A model generated the notes under the pieces. That model was not told the origin of the DNA. It worked only from the letters and a program-made list of their open reading frames with translations, and made no database searches. Below are positions 21,040 through 34,564 of a stretch of DNA of 64,000 nt, one piece after another. Positions within the stretch are counted from its first letter, which is position 1. Each line of letters starts with the position of its first letter. Source of the stretch: Lepidodermella squamata (taxonomy: Eukaryota; Gastrotricha); NCBI GenBank assembly GCA_047495785.1, contig JBLDXI010000011.1:1054001-1118000 (forward strand), read 5' to 3'. The translations under genes were made by a program, and so were the position numbers.

Positions 21040-21998
21040 CTAGGAATTGTTTCCTGTGCATTTTTCGACTGTTAGTCCGTAGACACTGACAGTTGAGGTT
21101 GCCGGCACCGCGCTCGCTGGAGTAGAGCCGAGAGCCTGGCAACAGGCGCCGTAATTGGCAAAAGAATAGGTTGTGGGCGAAACCTTGATTGTCTGTTCAA
21201 AGTTTCCCGGTCATACAGAGCTGTATTGTAAATTGCATATTATGATCTTACCACACCGCTTGTTAGAAGGACGTCAGATGAACCACCAGCTGTATGCGGA
21301 AAACGGACGCAGTTGCCGGTCGTGGCCGTGGCAGATGTCCCAGTAACCAGATAGGGCGTCGAGGAAGCGGCACCGATGCAAACCGTTGCATAGGCTACCG
21401 GCGGGCCCGTGATAACAACTTGCTCGTATTTAATGTTAGCTGTAGTTGGAGTTGTCGCGGCACAGCATAGGGCAAAGGTAGTGTACGTGTTCGGGGTTGG
21501 TGTTACTTGCTGAAAAGCAATTGATAAGTCAAAGAGATGTCGCTATCAGGTTTTCCATACTGTTGCGCCAGTTAATTGGGTACAGGCTCCCGCGTTATCG
21601 ATGCAGAATTTCAAATTCGTCTGGCTGGTACCCGACCCGCCTTGGGTCGTTATTTGGCAAAGATTGTAGACGGGCTAGATAATACGATTGAAATTAATGT
21701 TTCACAACAACGACATCCTGTTGGGGTAAGAGCTAGAACTAGACATCTAATCCGCCATGGCACAAATAATGAATGCGAAATAAATTACAGTTGTTAAGCA
21801 GCTTTTAGTGCTATCGGTACACGCCTGGGTTGAGGTAACGCATTGATTCGGTGATGAACAGCTTGAACTTGACGACGAACAGGACTGACCAGACGGGCAA
21901 GACGACGAGCCGGTCGGGCAAGGTGTCGAAGTCGATGCTGGGCATGCGTTTGCGGCTGCAATAACAGCTAAGAGAGCTGTGAATCGCGAGAGGATCAT
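21040..21998 (-). CDS. Secreted cysteine-rich protein, U2 copy, intact (4 exons)
   Basis: Exons 21789-21998, 21561-21674, 21252-21509 and 21040-21192 (210+114+258+153 nt), with introns of 114, 51 and 59 bp. All introns are GT-AG and phase 0; acceptors include TTTTCAG. The product is 244 aa. Residues 1-17 are a signal peptide (MILSRFTALLAVIAAANA, cleavage before the first Cys). Exon 1 then has eight Cys separated by Ser/Thr/Pro spacers. Exon 2 contains FCIDNAGACTQL. Exons 3 and 4 each start with a Tyr/Thr/Phe-rich strand leading into Cys-Cys, a likely internal duplication. It ends KCTGNNS. There is no membrane segment: the hydrophobic tail that appears if exon 1 is read through is intron sequence. 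Family unknown; an extracellular role is inferred from the signal peptide and 18 cysteines. Confidence 0.8.
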
Positions 21999-21999
21999 T

Positions 22000-22870
22000 T
22001 TATATTGAGAGCTACGTCAATTCCAATAACGATAGATTGAAGTTTAGAGGGTATACACTAGCGCTTTGAATAATATGGTGGTTTTAACAGCTAACACATC
22101 CCGGCTGCGACTGATATATTCCAACCGGTATTGGACAGGACACGATGCATACTGCAAAGAAACCGAGCGATGCCTTATTTTATCCAAAGCAAATAGCTGT
22201 AAAGCGTCTTTCCTATTCTGAAATGAATATCCCCTGATTTGTAGCTGATAAATAGCCGCGGACTTTCCAGCTAGCAGTATCACGTTGTGACGATGCGAGT
22301 AGTGTTGACAGGATGGAATGTCCGCACGTTACTCAAGCGTCGCACTTTGTCCACCTCTTTGATAAATTTCGGTAAGAATTTCCTTTTTCTATGCAACTTT
22401 TCTCGATTGGCGAAAAACTTGCAACGTTAATGATGGCTTCGGTTACTGCTATGTGGGGGAAACGCTATGCTGATGATACTGTACCCAGTACGTCATTAGC
22501 GAAATCACCCAAGGTACTGGTGAAAGCTTTGGTCATATTCTTTCATCAATATAAAACTTTATTGATGGAACATGAAATGCGATTGATTCTATGATTGAAC
22601 ATAAATATAAATTATCGCACTTTCGCTATATCGGGATTTCAGGAAATCGTAAAATTAAACTAAACTACGACATCGGGATAACCCTAGCCGAATCTTGATT
22701 AAGGATCGCACATGATCGCGCATTATCTCAAATTGCATCGATGTGCGATTGACGAGACTATAAAAAAGATAGATACGCATGCAAGCAGAATGAATTAATT
22801 TCTGCTGCAGAAATCGATGCTCATTCGCATCGAAATCTCTCCGCTTAAAAGCGTACAAAGCATACACTCT
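22000..22870. other. Array unit: upstream region of the Cys-rich gene
   Basis: Presumably holds the promoter of the gene on the minus strand, but no TATA box is obvious in the first 100 bp. A possible hairpin (TCTGCTGCAGA and neighbours) lies near 22799-22810. ORFs here have no recognisable product. The same sequence recurs in U3-U7. Confidence 0.4.
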
Positions 22871-22873
22871 TTC

Positions 22874-23400
22874 ACGGTTAGATTTTTGCCCTTCGGTCTA
22901 TTCACCGTACTACTTCACAGATATTAACAAGCTGGAGGCGGTTCAAGCCCGGTTCACTAAACGCCTTTTGTATAGAAGTGACTACTATTCATCGATTGAC
23001 GGTGCCTCGTATTATGAAAGATGTAAAAAACTAGGACTGTGTCCTCTTGAAATCAGACGCTTTCAACATGACCTTGCGCTATGCCATAAAATGTACCTAG
23101 GCTGTGTGGATGCTAGCTTTTCTACATTCTTCAAAATATCTTCAAATCCCCGTTCACCAGCTCATGCTGTTGTCATGAAACGATTTGAACATCCGAGCTC
23201 TCAGTTCAGCTTTACAAGGCGTGTGCGCGCAGCGTGGAACCGGCTGCCCTCAACTATTGTCAATAATTCTCATACTGTGTTTCTGCGATATCTTAAATCT
23301 AAGTCAGATGAACTAGTGGATTTTACGAACTCTGAGGTGAGGCGCCGAGAACTAACCTATTGCTAACTGCTGTGAAACAAAATGCATAATAAAATCAGAA
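22874..23400 (+). pseudogene. LINE ORF2 C-terminal tail, unit 2
   Basis: The frame runs through INKLEAVQARFTKRLLYR, a SYYERCKKLGLCPLEIRR segment and RRVRAAWNRLPSTIVNNS, and stops after LTYC at 23366. This order is the conserved region downstream of RT in CR1/Jockey/L2-like non-LTR elements. The 3' end is a short AGAATC-repeat tail, typical of these LINEs. Only the last 170 or so residues remain, so it is a dead, 5'-truncated copy that was amplified with the array. The LINE on the minus strand at 48904-49446 is a relative. Confidence 0.75.
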
Positions 23401-23589
23401 TCAGAATCGGAATTATGACGTTTTAGCAGCAATTATTAATTGGATCCTGCTCCTCCCTTCAGTCGTAGTAGGAGCGCCGGGTGAAACCCAGAACTAGAAA
23501 TAACGTACATGTAAACGTTACCCCATTTATATCTGAAAAATTGTAAAATGATGTGTAGAATACGAACAAAATCGGGGGAAGTTGAAATA

Positions 23590-23890
23590 ACATTGTGTGA
23601 CCACTTAAAAGTCCGATCCAATGCGCACGCTGATTGGTCAATCGATCGTTGCTATGACTCCCGGATGAAACGTTCTGCTGTGCGATGCTTAAGATTTTTT
23701 GCAACAAGTGTTTTTTGCCGCAGCAATTTGCCACGATTAATATGGAGTTTAAGGTCATTTTTTCATAAATATAAAATAATTTATTAGTGGATCGCACGAC
23801 GGAAATGTTTCATTCCGGAGTCATTAGCAACGATAAATTGACCAATCAGCGTGCGCGCCAAGGTTCAACTTACCAGTGGTTCCACAATGT
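23590..23890. mobile_element. 301-bp MITE in the U2-U3 repeat
   Basis: Array copy of the MITE at 20207-20507, with the same inverted ends. Confidence 0.7.
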
Positions 23891-24422
23891 AAGGAAAAGG
23901 ATGTAGTTGTTTGTTCTGAAGATTTAACCGTGATATCGGATCAATTTTCCATTGCATCCAAAGCGTTTGTGCAGAGTGCGCACTGTGGCAGGTTTTGCTT
24001 CCGCAATAATCATGCTAGTACCGTCAATAAAAGTAGCTTGAACCGGTTCGAAGTATATCATTTGAAACAGCATACAAGTACTGCCAAGAATGCTCATTAC
24101 GCCGCAACTCGATATTTTGCGATATTTTAGCCTACGACGCTATGAAGCTATTAACCTGCAAAGCCGAAGTTTCCAAAATGTTTAAATTTATCCGGCGTTA
24201 CATTATTCAAAATATTTTTATTTGCAATCGTTGCTTTCAACAAATCAATGTAACATATTTCCTGTTCAACAACGGAATGCGACAATTTTTGTAATCAAAT
24301 GATAAGATGGGCAAAGGCTTCGTCACAAAAAGCATATTTGCATTCGATCTTATCATTTGTTCGTTTTAAAGACTATTCTTAGCATTAACGGCTGTTTTAG
24401 GTCACATTTTGAATGATTAGCA

Positions 24423-25374
24423 CTAGGAATTGTTTCCTGTGCATTTTTCGACTGTTAGTCCGTAGACACTGACAGTTGAGGTTGCCGGCACCGCGCTCGC
24501 TGGAGTAGAGCCGAGAGCCTGGCAACAGGCGCCGTAATTGGCAAAAGAATAGGTTGTGGGCGAAACCTTGATTGTCTGTTCAAAGTTTCCCGGTCATACA
24601 GAGCTGTATTGTAAATTGCATATTATGATCTTACCACACCGCTTGTTAGAAGGACGAACCACCAGCTGTATGCGGAGAACGGGCGCAGTTGCCGGTCGTG
24701 GCCGTGGCAGATGTCCCAGTAACCAGATAGGGCGTCGAGGAAGCGGCACCGATGCAAACCGTTGCATAGGCTACCGGCGGGCCCGTGATAACAACTTGCT
24801 CGTATTTAATGTTAGCTGTAGTTGGAGTTGTCGCGGCACAGCATAGGGCAAAGGTAGTGTACGTGTTCGGGGTTGGTGTTACTTGCTGAAAAGCAATTGA
24901 TAAGTCAAAGAGATGTCGCTATCAGGTTTTCCATACTGTTGCGCCAGTTAATTGGGTACAGGCTCCCGCGTTATCGATGCAGAATTTCAAATTCGTCTGG
25001 CTGGTACCCGACCCGCCTTGGGTCGTTATTTGGCAAAGATTGTAGACGGGCTAGATAATACGATTGAAATTAATGTTTCACAACAACGACATCCTGTTGG
25101 GGTAAGAGCTAGAACTAGACATCTAATCCGCCATGGCACAAATAATGAATGCGAAATAAATTACAGTTGTTAAGCAGCTTTTAGTGCTATCGGTACACGC
25201 CTGGGTTGAGGTAACGCATTGATTCGGTGATGAACAGCTTGAACTTGACGACGAACAGGACTGACCAGACGGGCAAGACGACGAGCCGGTCGGGCAAGGT
25301 GTCGAAGTCGATGCTGGGCATGCGTTTGCGGCTGCAATAACAGCTAAGAGAGCTGTGAATCGCGAGAGGATCAT
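24423..25374 (-). pseudogene. Cys-rich secreted gene, U3 copy, frameshifted
   Basis: Exons 25165-25374, 24937-25050, 24635-24885 and 24423-24575. A 7-bp deletion near the end of exon 3 (between GGACG and AACCACC on the plus strand) shifts the frame and brings in a stop within four codons, so the exon-4 Cys-Cys block is lost. Signal peptide and splice sites are unchanged. A shortened secreted protein is still possible. U7 has the same lesion. Confidence 0.8.
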
Positions 25375-26249
25375 TTTATATTGAGAGCTACGTCAATTCC
25401 AATAACGATAGATTGAAGTTTAGAGGGTATACACTAGCGCTTTGAATAATATGGTGGTTTTAACAGCTAACACATCCCGGCTGCGACTGATATATTCCAA
25501 CCGGTATTGGACAGGACACGATGCATACTGCAAAGAAACCGAGCGATGCCTTATTTTATCCAAAGCAAATAGCTGTAAAGCGTCTTTCCTATTCTGAAAT
25601 GAATATCCCCTGATTTGTAGCTGATAAATAGCCGCGGACTTTCCAGCTAGCAGTATCACGTTGTGACGATGCGAGTAGTGTTGACAGGATGGAATGTCCG
25701 CACGTTACTCAAGCGTCGCACTTTGTCCACCTCTTTGATAAATTTCGGTAAGAATTTCCTTTTTCTATGCAACTTTTCTCGATTGGCGAAAAACTTGCAA
25801 CGTTAATGATGGCTTCGGTTACTGCTATGTGGGGGAAACGCTATGCTGATGATACTGTACCCAGTACGTCATTAGCGAAATCACCCAAGGTACTGGTGAA
25901 AGCTTTGGTCATATTCTTTCATCAATATAAAACTTTATTGATGGAACATGAAATGCGATTGATTCTATGATTGAACATAAATATAAATTATCGCACTTTC
26001 GCTATATCGGGATTTCAGGAAATCGTAAAATTAAACTAAACTACGACATCGGGATAACCCTAGCCGAATCTTGATTAAGGATCGCACATGATCGCGCATT
26101 ATCTCAAATTGCATCGATGTGCGATTGACGAGACTATAAAAAAGATAGATACGCATGCAAGCAGAATGAATTAATTTCTGCTGCAGAAATCGATGCTCAT
26201 TCGCATCGAAATCTCTCCGCTTAAAAGCGTACAAAGCATACACTCTTTC

Positions 26250-26776
26250 ACGGTTAGATTTTTGCCCTTCGGTCTATTCACCGTACTACTTCACAGACAT
26301 TAACAAGCTGGAGGCGGTTCAAGCCCGGTTCACTAAACGCCTTTTGTATAGAAGTGACTACTATTCATCGATTGACGGTGCCTCGTATTATGAAAGATGT
26401 AAAAAACTAGGACTGTGTCCTCTTGAAATCAGACGCTTTCAACATGACCTTGCGCTATGCCATAAAATGTACCTAGGCTGTGTGGATGCTAGCTTTTCTA
26501 CATTCTTCAAAATATCTTCAAATCCCCGTTCACCAGCTCATGCTGTTGTCATGAAACGATTTGAACATCCGAGCTCTCAGTTCAGCTTTACAAGGCGTGT
26601 GCGCGCAGCGTGGAACCGGCTGCCCTCAACTATTGTCAATAATTCTCATACTGTGTTTCTGCGATATCTTAAATCTAAGTCAGATGAACTAGTGGATTTT
26701 ACGAACTCTGAGGTGAGGCGCCGAGAACTAACCTATTGCTAACTGCTGTGAAACAAAATGCATAATAAAATCAGAA
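26250..26776 (+). pseudogene. LINE ORF2 tail, unit 3
   Basis: Array copy of the fragment at 22874-23400, protein-identical over 132 residues from the first methionine. Confidence 0.7.
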
Positions 26777-26965
26777 TCAGAATCGGAATTATGACGTTTT
26801 AGCAGCAATTATTAATTGGATCCTGCTCCTCCCTTCAGTCGTAGTAGGAGCGCCGGGTGAAACCCAGAACTAGAAATAACGTACATGTAAACGTTACCTC
26901 ATTTATATCTGAAAAATTGTAAAATGATGTGTAGAATACGAACAAAATCGGGGGAAGTTGAAATA

Positions 26966-27266
26966 ACATTGTGTGACCACTTAAAAGTCCGATCCAATGC
27001 GCACGCTGATTGGTCAATCGATCGTTGCTATGACTCCCGGATGAAACGTTCTGCTGTGCGATGCTTAAGATTTTTTGCAACAAGTGTTTTTTGCCGCAGC
27101 AATTTGCCACGATTAATATGGAGTTTAAGGTCATTTTTTCATAAATATAAAATAATTTATTAGTGGATCGCACGACGGAAATGTTTCATTCCGGAGTCAT
27201 TAGCAACGATAAATTGACCAATCAGCGTGCGCGCCAAGGTTCAACTTACCAGTGGTTCCACAATGT
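26966..27266. mobile_element. 301-bp MITE in the U3-U4 repeat
   Basis: Array copy. A C-to-T change just before it at 26899 marks this copy and those in U6 and U7. Confidence 0.7.
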
Positions 27267-27798
27267 AAGGAAAAGGATGTAGTTGTTTGTTCTGAAGATT
27301 TAACCGTGATATCGGATCGATTTTCCATTGCATCCAAAGCGTTTGTGCAGAGTGCGCACTGTGGCAGGTTTTGCTTCCGCAATAATCATGCTAGTACCGT
27401 CAATAAAAGTAGCTTGAACCGGTTCGAAGTATATCATTTGAAACAGCATACAAGTACTGCCAAGAATGTTCATTACGCCGCAACTCGATATTTTGCGATA
27501 TTTTAGCCTACGACGCTATGAAGCTATTAACCTGCAAAGCCGAAGTTTCCAAAATGTTTAAATTTATCCGGCGTTACATTATTCAAAATATTTTTATTTG
27601 CAATCGTTGCTTTCAACAAATCAATGTAACATATTTCCTGTTCAACAACGGAATGCGACAATTTTTGTAATCAAATGATAAGATGGGCAAAGGCTTCGTC
27701 ACAAAAAGCATATTTGCATTCGATCTTATCATTTGTTCGTTTTAAAGACTATTCTTAGCATTAACGGCTGTTTTAGGTCACATTTTGAATGATTAGCA

Positions 27799-28757
27799 CT
27801 AGGAATTGTTTCCTGTGCATTTTTCGACTGTTAGTCCGTAGACACTGACAGTTGAGGTTGCCGGCACCGCGCTCGCTGGAGTAGAGCCGAGAGCCTGGCA
27901 ACAGGCGCCGTAATTGGCAAAAGAATAGGTTGTGGGCGAAACCTTGATTGTCTGTTCAAAGTTTCCCGGTCATACAGAGCTGTATTGTAAATTGCATATT
28001 ATGATCTTACCACACCGCTTGTTAGAAGGACGTCAGATGAACCACCAGCTGTATGCGGAAAACGGACGCAGTTGCCGGTCGTGGCCGTGGCAGATGTCCC
28101 AGTAACCAGATAGGGCGTCGAGGAAGCGGCACCGATGCAAACCGTTGCATAGGCTACCGGCGGGCCCGTGATAACAACTTGCTCGTATTTAATGTTAGCT
28201 GTAGTTGGAGTTGTCGCGGCACAGCATAGGGCAAAGGTAGTGTACGTGTTCGGGGTTGGTGTTACTTGCTGAAAAGCAATTGATAAGTCAAAGAGATGTC
28301 GCTATCAGGTTTTCCATACTGTTGCGCCAGTTAATTGGGTACAGGCTCCCGCGTTATCGATGCAGAATTTCAAATTCGTCTGGCTGGTACCCGACCCGCC
28401 TTGGGTCGTTATTTGGCAAAGATTGTAGACGGGCTAGATAATACGATTGAAATTAATGTTTCACAACAACGACATCCTGTTGGGGTAAGAGCTAGAACTA
28501 GACATCTAATCCGCCATGGCACAAATAATGAATGCGAAATAAATTACAGTTGTTAAGCAGCTTTTAGTGCTATCGGTACACGCCTGGGTTGAGGTAACGC
28601 ATTGATTCGGTGATGAACAGCTTGAACTTGACGACGAACAGGACTGACCAGACGGGCAAGACGACGAGCCGGTCGGGCAAGGTGTCGAAGTCGATGCTGG
28701 GCATGCGTTTGCGGCTGCAATAACAGCTAAGAGAGCTGTGAATCGCGAGAGGATCAT
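27799..28757 (-). CDS. Secreted cysteine-rich protein, U4 copy, intact
   Basis: Exons 28548-28757, 28320-28433, 28011-28268 and 27799-27951. All splice sites and the 244-codon frame match the U2 copy, with no disabling change seen. Its upstream region carries a CCAAAAAC variant at about 29170 that distinguishes U4-U7 from U2-U3. Confidence 0.8.
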
Positions 28758-29632
28758 TTTATATTGAGAGCTACGTCAATTCCAATAACGATAGATTGAA
28801 GTTTAGAGGGTATACACTAGCGCTTTGAATAATATGGTGGTTTTAACAGCTAACACATCCCGGCTGCGACTGATATATTCCAACCGGTATTGGACAGGAC
28901 ACGATGCATACTGCAAAGAAACCGAGCGATGCCTTATTTTATCCAAAGCAAATAGCTGTAAAGCGTCTTTCCTATTCTGAAATGAATATCCCCTGATTTG
29001 TAGCTGATAAATAGCCGCGGACTTTCCAGCTAGCAGTATCACGTTGTGACGATGCGAGTAGTGTTGACAGGATGGAATGTCCGCACGTTACTCAAGCGTC
29101 GCACTTTGTCCACCTCTTTGATAAATTTCGGTAAGAATTTCCTTTTTCTATGCAACTTTTCTCGATTGGCCAAAAACTTGCAACGTTAATGATGGCTTCG
29201 GTTACTGCTATGTGGGGGAAACGCTATGCTGATGATACTGTACCCAGTACGTCATTAGCGAAATCACCCAAGGTACTGGTGAAAGCTTTGGTCATATTCT
29301 TTCATCAATATAAAACTTTATTGATGGAACATGAAATGCGATTGATTCTATGATTGAACATAAATATAAATTATCGCACTTTCGCTATATCGGGATTTCA
29401 GGAAATCGTAAAATTAAACTAAACTACGACATCGGGATAACCCTAGCCGAATCTTGATTAAGGATCGCACATGATCGCGCATTATCTCAAATTGCATCGA
29501 TGTGCGATTGACGAGACTATAAAAAAGATAGATACGCATGCAAGCAGAATGAATTAATTTCTGCTGCAGAAATCGATGCTCATTCGCATCGAAATCTCTC
29601 CGCTTAAAAGCGTACAAAGCATACACTCTTTC

Positions 29633-30159
29633 ACGGTTAGATTTTTGCCCTTCGGTCTATTCACCGTACTACTTCACAGATATTAACAAGCTGGAGGCGG
29701 TTCAAGCCCGGTTCACTAAACGCCTTTTGTATAGAAGTGACTACTATTCATCGATTGACGGTGCCTCGTATTATGAAAGATGTAAAAAACTAGGACTGTG
29801 TCCTCTTGAAATCAGACGCTTTCAACATGACCTTGCGCTATGCCATAAAATGTACCTAGGCTGTGTGGATGCTAGCTTTTCTACATTCTTCAAAATATCT
29901 TCAAATCCCCGTTCACCAGCTCATGCTGTTGTCATGAAACGATTTGAACATCCGAGCTCTCAGTTCAGCTTTACAAGGCGTGTGCGCGCAGCGTGGAACC
30001 GGCTGCCCTCAACTATTGTCAATAATTCTCATACTGTGTTTCTGCGATATCTTAAATCTAAGTCAGATGAACTAGTGGATTTTACGAACTCTGAGGTGAG
30101 GCGCCGAGAACTAACCTATTGCTAACTGCTGTGAAACAAAATGCATAATAAAATCAGAA
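29633..30159 (+). pseudogene. LINE ORF2 tail, unit 4
   Basis: Array copy of 22874-23400, unchanged protein frame. Confidence 0.7.
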
Positions 30160-30348
30160 TCAGAATCGGAATTATGACGTTTTAGCAGCAATTATTAATT
30201 GGATCCTGCTCCTCCCTTCAGTCGTAGTAGGAGCGCCGGGTGAAACCCAGAACTAGAAATAACGTACATGTAAACGTTACCCCATTTATATCTGAAAAAT
30301 TGTAAAATGATGTGTAGAATACGAACAAAATCGGGGGAAGTTGAAATA

Positions 30349-30649
30349 ACATTGTGTGACCACTTAAAAGTCCGATCCAATGCGCACGCTGATTGGTCAA
30401 TCGATCGTTGCTATGACTCCCGGATGAAACGTTCTGCTGTGCGATGCTTAAGATTTTTTGCAACAAGTGTTTTTTGCCGCAGCAATTTGCCACGATTAAT
30501 ATGGAGTTTAAGGTCATTTTTTCATAAATATAAAATAATTTATTAGTGGATCGCACGACGGAAATGTTTCATTCCGGAGTCATTAGCAACGATAAATTGA
30601 CCAATCAGCGTGCGCGCCAAGGTTCAACTTACCAGTGGTTCCACAATGT
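30349..30649. mobile_element. 301-bp MITE in the U4-U5 repeat
   Basis: Array copy of 20207-20507. A G-to-A change at about 30739, just beyond it, is shared with the next unit. Confidence 0.7.
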
Positions 30650-31181
30650 AAGGAAAAGGATGTAGTTGTTTGTTCTGAAGATTTAACCGTGATATCGGAT
30701 CGATTTTCCATTGCATCCAAAGCGTTTGTGCAGAGTGCACACTGTGGCAGGTTTTGCTTCCGCAATAATCATGCTAGTACCGTCAATAAAAGTAGCTTGA
30801 ACCGGTTCGAAGTATATCATTTGAAACAGCATACAAGTACTGCCAAGAATGTTCATTACGCCGCAACTCGATATTTTGCGATATTTTAGCCTACGACGCT
30901 ATGAAGCTATTAACCTGCAAAGCCGAAGTTTCCAAAATGTTTAAATTTATCCGGCGTTACATTATTCAAAATATTTTTATTTGCAATCGTTGCTTTCAAC
31001 AAATCAATGTAACATATTTCCTGTTCAACAACGGAATGCGACAATTTTTGTAATCAAATGATAAGATGGGCAAAGGCTTCGTCACAAAAAGCATATTTGC
31101 ATTCGATCTTATCATTTGTTCGTTTTAAAGACTATTCTTAGCATTAACGGCTGTTTTAGGTCACATTTTGAATGATTAGCA

Positions 31182-32140
31182 CTAGGAATTGTTTCCTGTG
31201 CATTTTTCGACTGTTAGTCCGTAGACACTGACAGTTGAGGTTGCCGGCACCGCGCTCGCTGGAGTAGAGCCGAGAGCCTGGCAACAGGCGCCGTAATTGG
31301 CAAAAGAATAGGTTGTGGGCGAAACCTTGATTGTCTGTTCAAAGTTTCCCGGTCATACAGAGCTGTATTGTAAATTGCATATCATGATCTTACCACACCG
31401 CTTGTTAGAAGGACGTCAGATGAACCACCAGCTGTATGCGGAAAACGGACGCAGTTGCCGGTCGTGGCCGTGGCAGATGTCCCAGTAACCAGATAGGGCG
31501 TCGAGGAAGCGGCACCGATGCAAAGCGTTGCATAGGCTACCGGCGGGCCCGTGATAACAACTTGCTCGTATTTAATGTTAGCTGTAGTTGGAGTTGTCGC
31601 GGCACAGCATAGGGCAAAGGTAGTGTACGTGTTCGGGGTTGGTGTTACTTGCTGAAAAGCAATTGATAAGTCAAAGAGATGTCGCTATCAGGTTTTCCAT
31701 ACTGTTGCGCCAGTTAATTGGGTACAGGCTCCCGCGTTATCGATGCAGAATTTCAAATTCGTCTGGCTGGTACCCGACCCGCCTTGGGTCGTTATTTGGC
31801 AAAGATTGTAGACGGGCTAGATAATACGATTGAAATTAATGTTTCACAACAACGACATCCTGTTGGGGTAAGAGCTAGAACTAGACATCTAATCCGCCAT
31901 GGCACAAATAATGAATGCGAAATAAATTACAGTTGTTAAGCAGCTTTTAGTGCTATCGGTACACGCCTGGGTTGAGGTAACGCATTGATTCGGTGATGAA
32001 CAGCTTGAACTTGACGACGAACAGGACTGACCAGACGGGCAAGACGACGAGCCGGTCGGGCAAGGTGTCGAAGTCGATGCTGGGCATGCGTTTGCGGCTG
32101 CAATAACAGCTAAGAGAGCTGTGAATCGCGAGAGGATCAT
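31182..32140 (-). CDS. Secreted cysteine-rich protein, U5 copy, intact
   Basis: Exons 31931-32140, 31703-31816, 31394-31651 and 31182-31334. The frame is intact. One substitution in exon 3 changes Val to Leu next to the third-block cysteine, and one base differs in intron 3. Confidence 0.8.
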
Positions 32141-33015
32141 TTTATATTGAGAGCTACGTCAATTCCAATAACGATAGATTGAAGTTTAGAGGGTATACAC
32201 TAGCGCTTTGAATAATATGGTGGTTTTAACAGCTAACACATCCCGGCTGCGACTGATATATTCCAACCGGTATTGGACAGGACACGATGCATACTGCAAA
32301 GAAACCGAGCGATGCCTTATTTTATCCAAAGCAAATAGCTGTAAAGCGTCTTTCCTATTCTGAAATGAATATCCCCTGATTTGTAGCTGATAAATAGCCG
32401 CGGACTTTCCAGCTAGCAGTATCACGTTGTGACGATGCGAGTAGTGTTGACAGGATGGAATGTCCGCACGTTACTCAAGCGTCGCACTTTGTCCACCTCT
32501 TTGATAAATTTCGGTAAGAATTTCCTTTTTCTATGCAACTTTTCTCGATTGGCCAAAAACTTGCAACGTTAATGATGGCTTCGGTTACTGCTATGTGGGG
32601 GAAACGCTATGCTGATGATACTGTACCCAGTACGTCATTAGCGAAATCACCCAAGGTACTGGTGAAAGCTTTGGTCATATTCTTTCATCAATATAAAACT
32701 TTATTGATGGAACATGAAATGCGATTGATTCTATGATTGAACATAAATATAAATTATCGCACTTTCGCTATATCGGGATTTCAGGAAATCGTAAAATTAA
32801 ACTAAACTACGACATCGGGATAACCCTAGCCGAATCTTGATTAAGGATCGCACATGATCGCGCATTATCTCAAATTGCATCGATGTGCGATTGACGAGAC
32901 TATAAAAAAGATAGATACGCATGCAAGCAGAATGAATTAATTTCTGCTGCAGAAATCGATGCTCATTCGCATCGAAATCTCTCCGCTTAAAAGCGTACAA
33001 AGCATACACTCTTTC

Positions 33016-33542
33016 ACGGTTAGATTTTTGCCCTTCGGTCTATTCACCGTACTACTTCACAGATATTAACAAGCTGGAGGCGGTTCAAGCCCGGTTCACT
33101 AAACGCCTTTTGTATAGAAGTGACTACTATTCATCGATTGACGGTGCCTCGTATTATGAAAGATGTAAAAAACTAGGACTGTGTCCTCTTGAAATCAGAC
33201 GCTTTCAACATGACCTTGCGCTATGCCATAAAATGTACCTAGGCTGTGTGGATGCTAGCTTTTCTACATTCTTCAAAATATCTTCAAATCCCCGTTCACC
33301 AGCTCATGCTGTTGTCATGAAACGATTTGAACATCCGAGCTCTCAGTTCAGCTTTACAAGGCGTGTGCGCGCAGCGTGGAACCGGCTGCCCTCAACTATT
33401 GTCAATAATTCTCATACTGTGTTTCTGCGATATCTTAAATCTAAGTCAGATGAACTAGTGGATTTTACGAACTCTGAGGTGAGGCGCCGAGAACTAACCT
33501 ATTGCTAACTGCTGTGAAACAAAATGCATAATAAAATCAGAA
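33016..33542 (+). pseudogene. LINE ORF2 tail, unit 5
   Basis: Array copy of 22874-23400, unchanged protein frame. Confidence 0.7.
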
Positions 33543-33731
33543 TCAGAATCGGAATTATGACGTTTTAGCAGCAATTATTAATTGGATCCTGCTCCTCCCT
33601 TCAGTCGTAGTAGGAGCGCCGGGTGAAACCCAGAACTAGAAATAACGTACATGTAAACGTTACCCCATTTATATCTGAAAAATTGTAAAATGATGTGTAG
33701 AATACGAACAAAATCGGGGGAAGTTGAAATA

Positions 33732-34032
33732 ACATTGTGTGACCACTTAAAAGTCCGATCCAATGCGCACGCTGATTGGTCAATCGATCGTTGCTATGAC
33801 TCCCGGATGAAACGTTCTGCTGTGCGATGCTTAAGATTTTTTGCAACAAGTGTTTTTTGCCGCAGCAATTTGCCACGATTAATATGGAGTTTAAGGTCAT
33901 TTTTTCATAAATATAAAATAATTTATTAGTGGATCGCACGACGGAAATGTTTCATTCCGGAGTCATTAGCAACGATAAATTGACCAATCAGCGTGCGCGC
34001 CAAGGTTCAACTTACCAGTGGTTCCACAATGT
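33732..34032. mobile_element. 301-bp MITE in the U5-U6 repeat
   Basis: Array copy of 20207-20507. Confidence 0.7.
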
Positions 34033-34564
34033 AAGGAAAAGGATGTAGTTGTTTGTTCTGAAGATTTAACCGTGATATCGGATCGATTTTCCATTGCATC
34101 CAAAGCGTTTGTGCAGAGTGCACACTGTGGCAGGTTTTGCTTCCGCAATAATCATGCTAGTACCGTCAATAAAAGTAGCTTGAACCGGTTCGAAGTATAT
34201 CATTTGAAACAGCATACAAGTACTGCCAAGAATGTTCATTACGCCGCAACTCGATATTTTGCGATATTTTAGCCTACGACGCTATGAAGCTATTAACCTG
34301 CAAAGCCGAAGTTTCCAAAATGTTTAAATTTATCCGGCGTTACATTATTCAAAATATTTTTATTTGCAATCGTTGCTTTCAACAAATCAATGTAACATAT
34401 TTCCTGTTCAACAACGGAATGCGACAATTTTTGTAATCAAATGATAAGATGGGCAAAGGCTTCGTCACAAAAAGCATATTTGCATTCGATCTTATCATTT
34501 GTTCGTTTTAAAGACTATTCTTAGCATTAACGGCTGTTTTAGGTCACATTTTGAATGATTAGCA

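Noticed and set aside
21747-21998. Single-exon 83-aa version of the Cys-rich protein with a hydrophobic C-terminus
   Set aside because: The tail is intron sequence after a GTAATT donor; joining exons 2-4 gives a perfect phase-0 frame with more Cys blocks in five independent copies.
22391-22594. 67-codon frame upstream of the Cys-rich gene
   Set aside because: No motif, no splice partners and biased by chance openness; array copies are too similar to provide conservation evidence.
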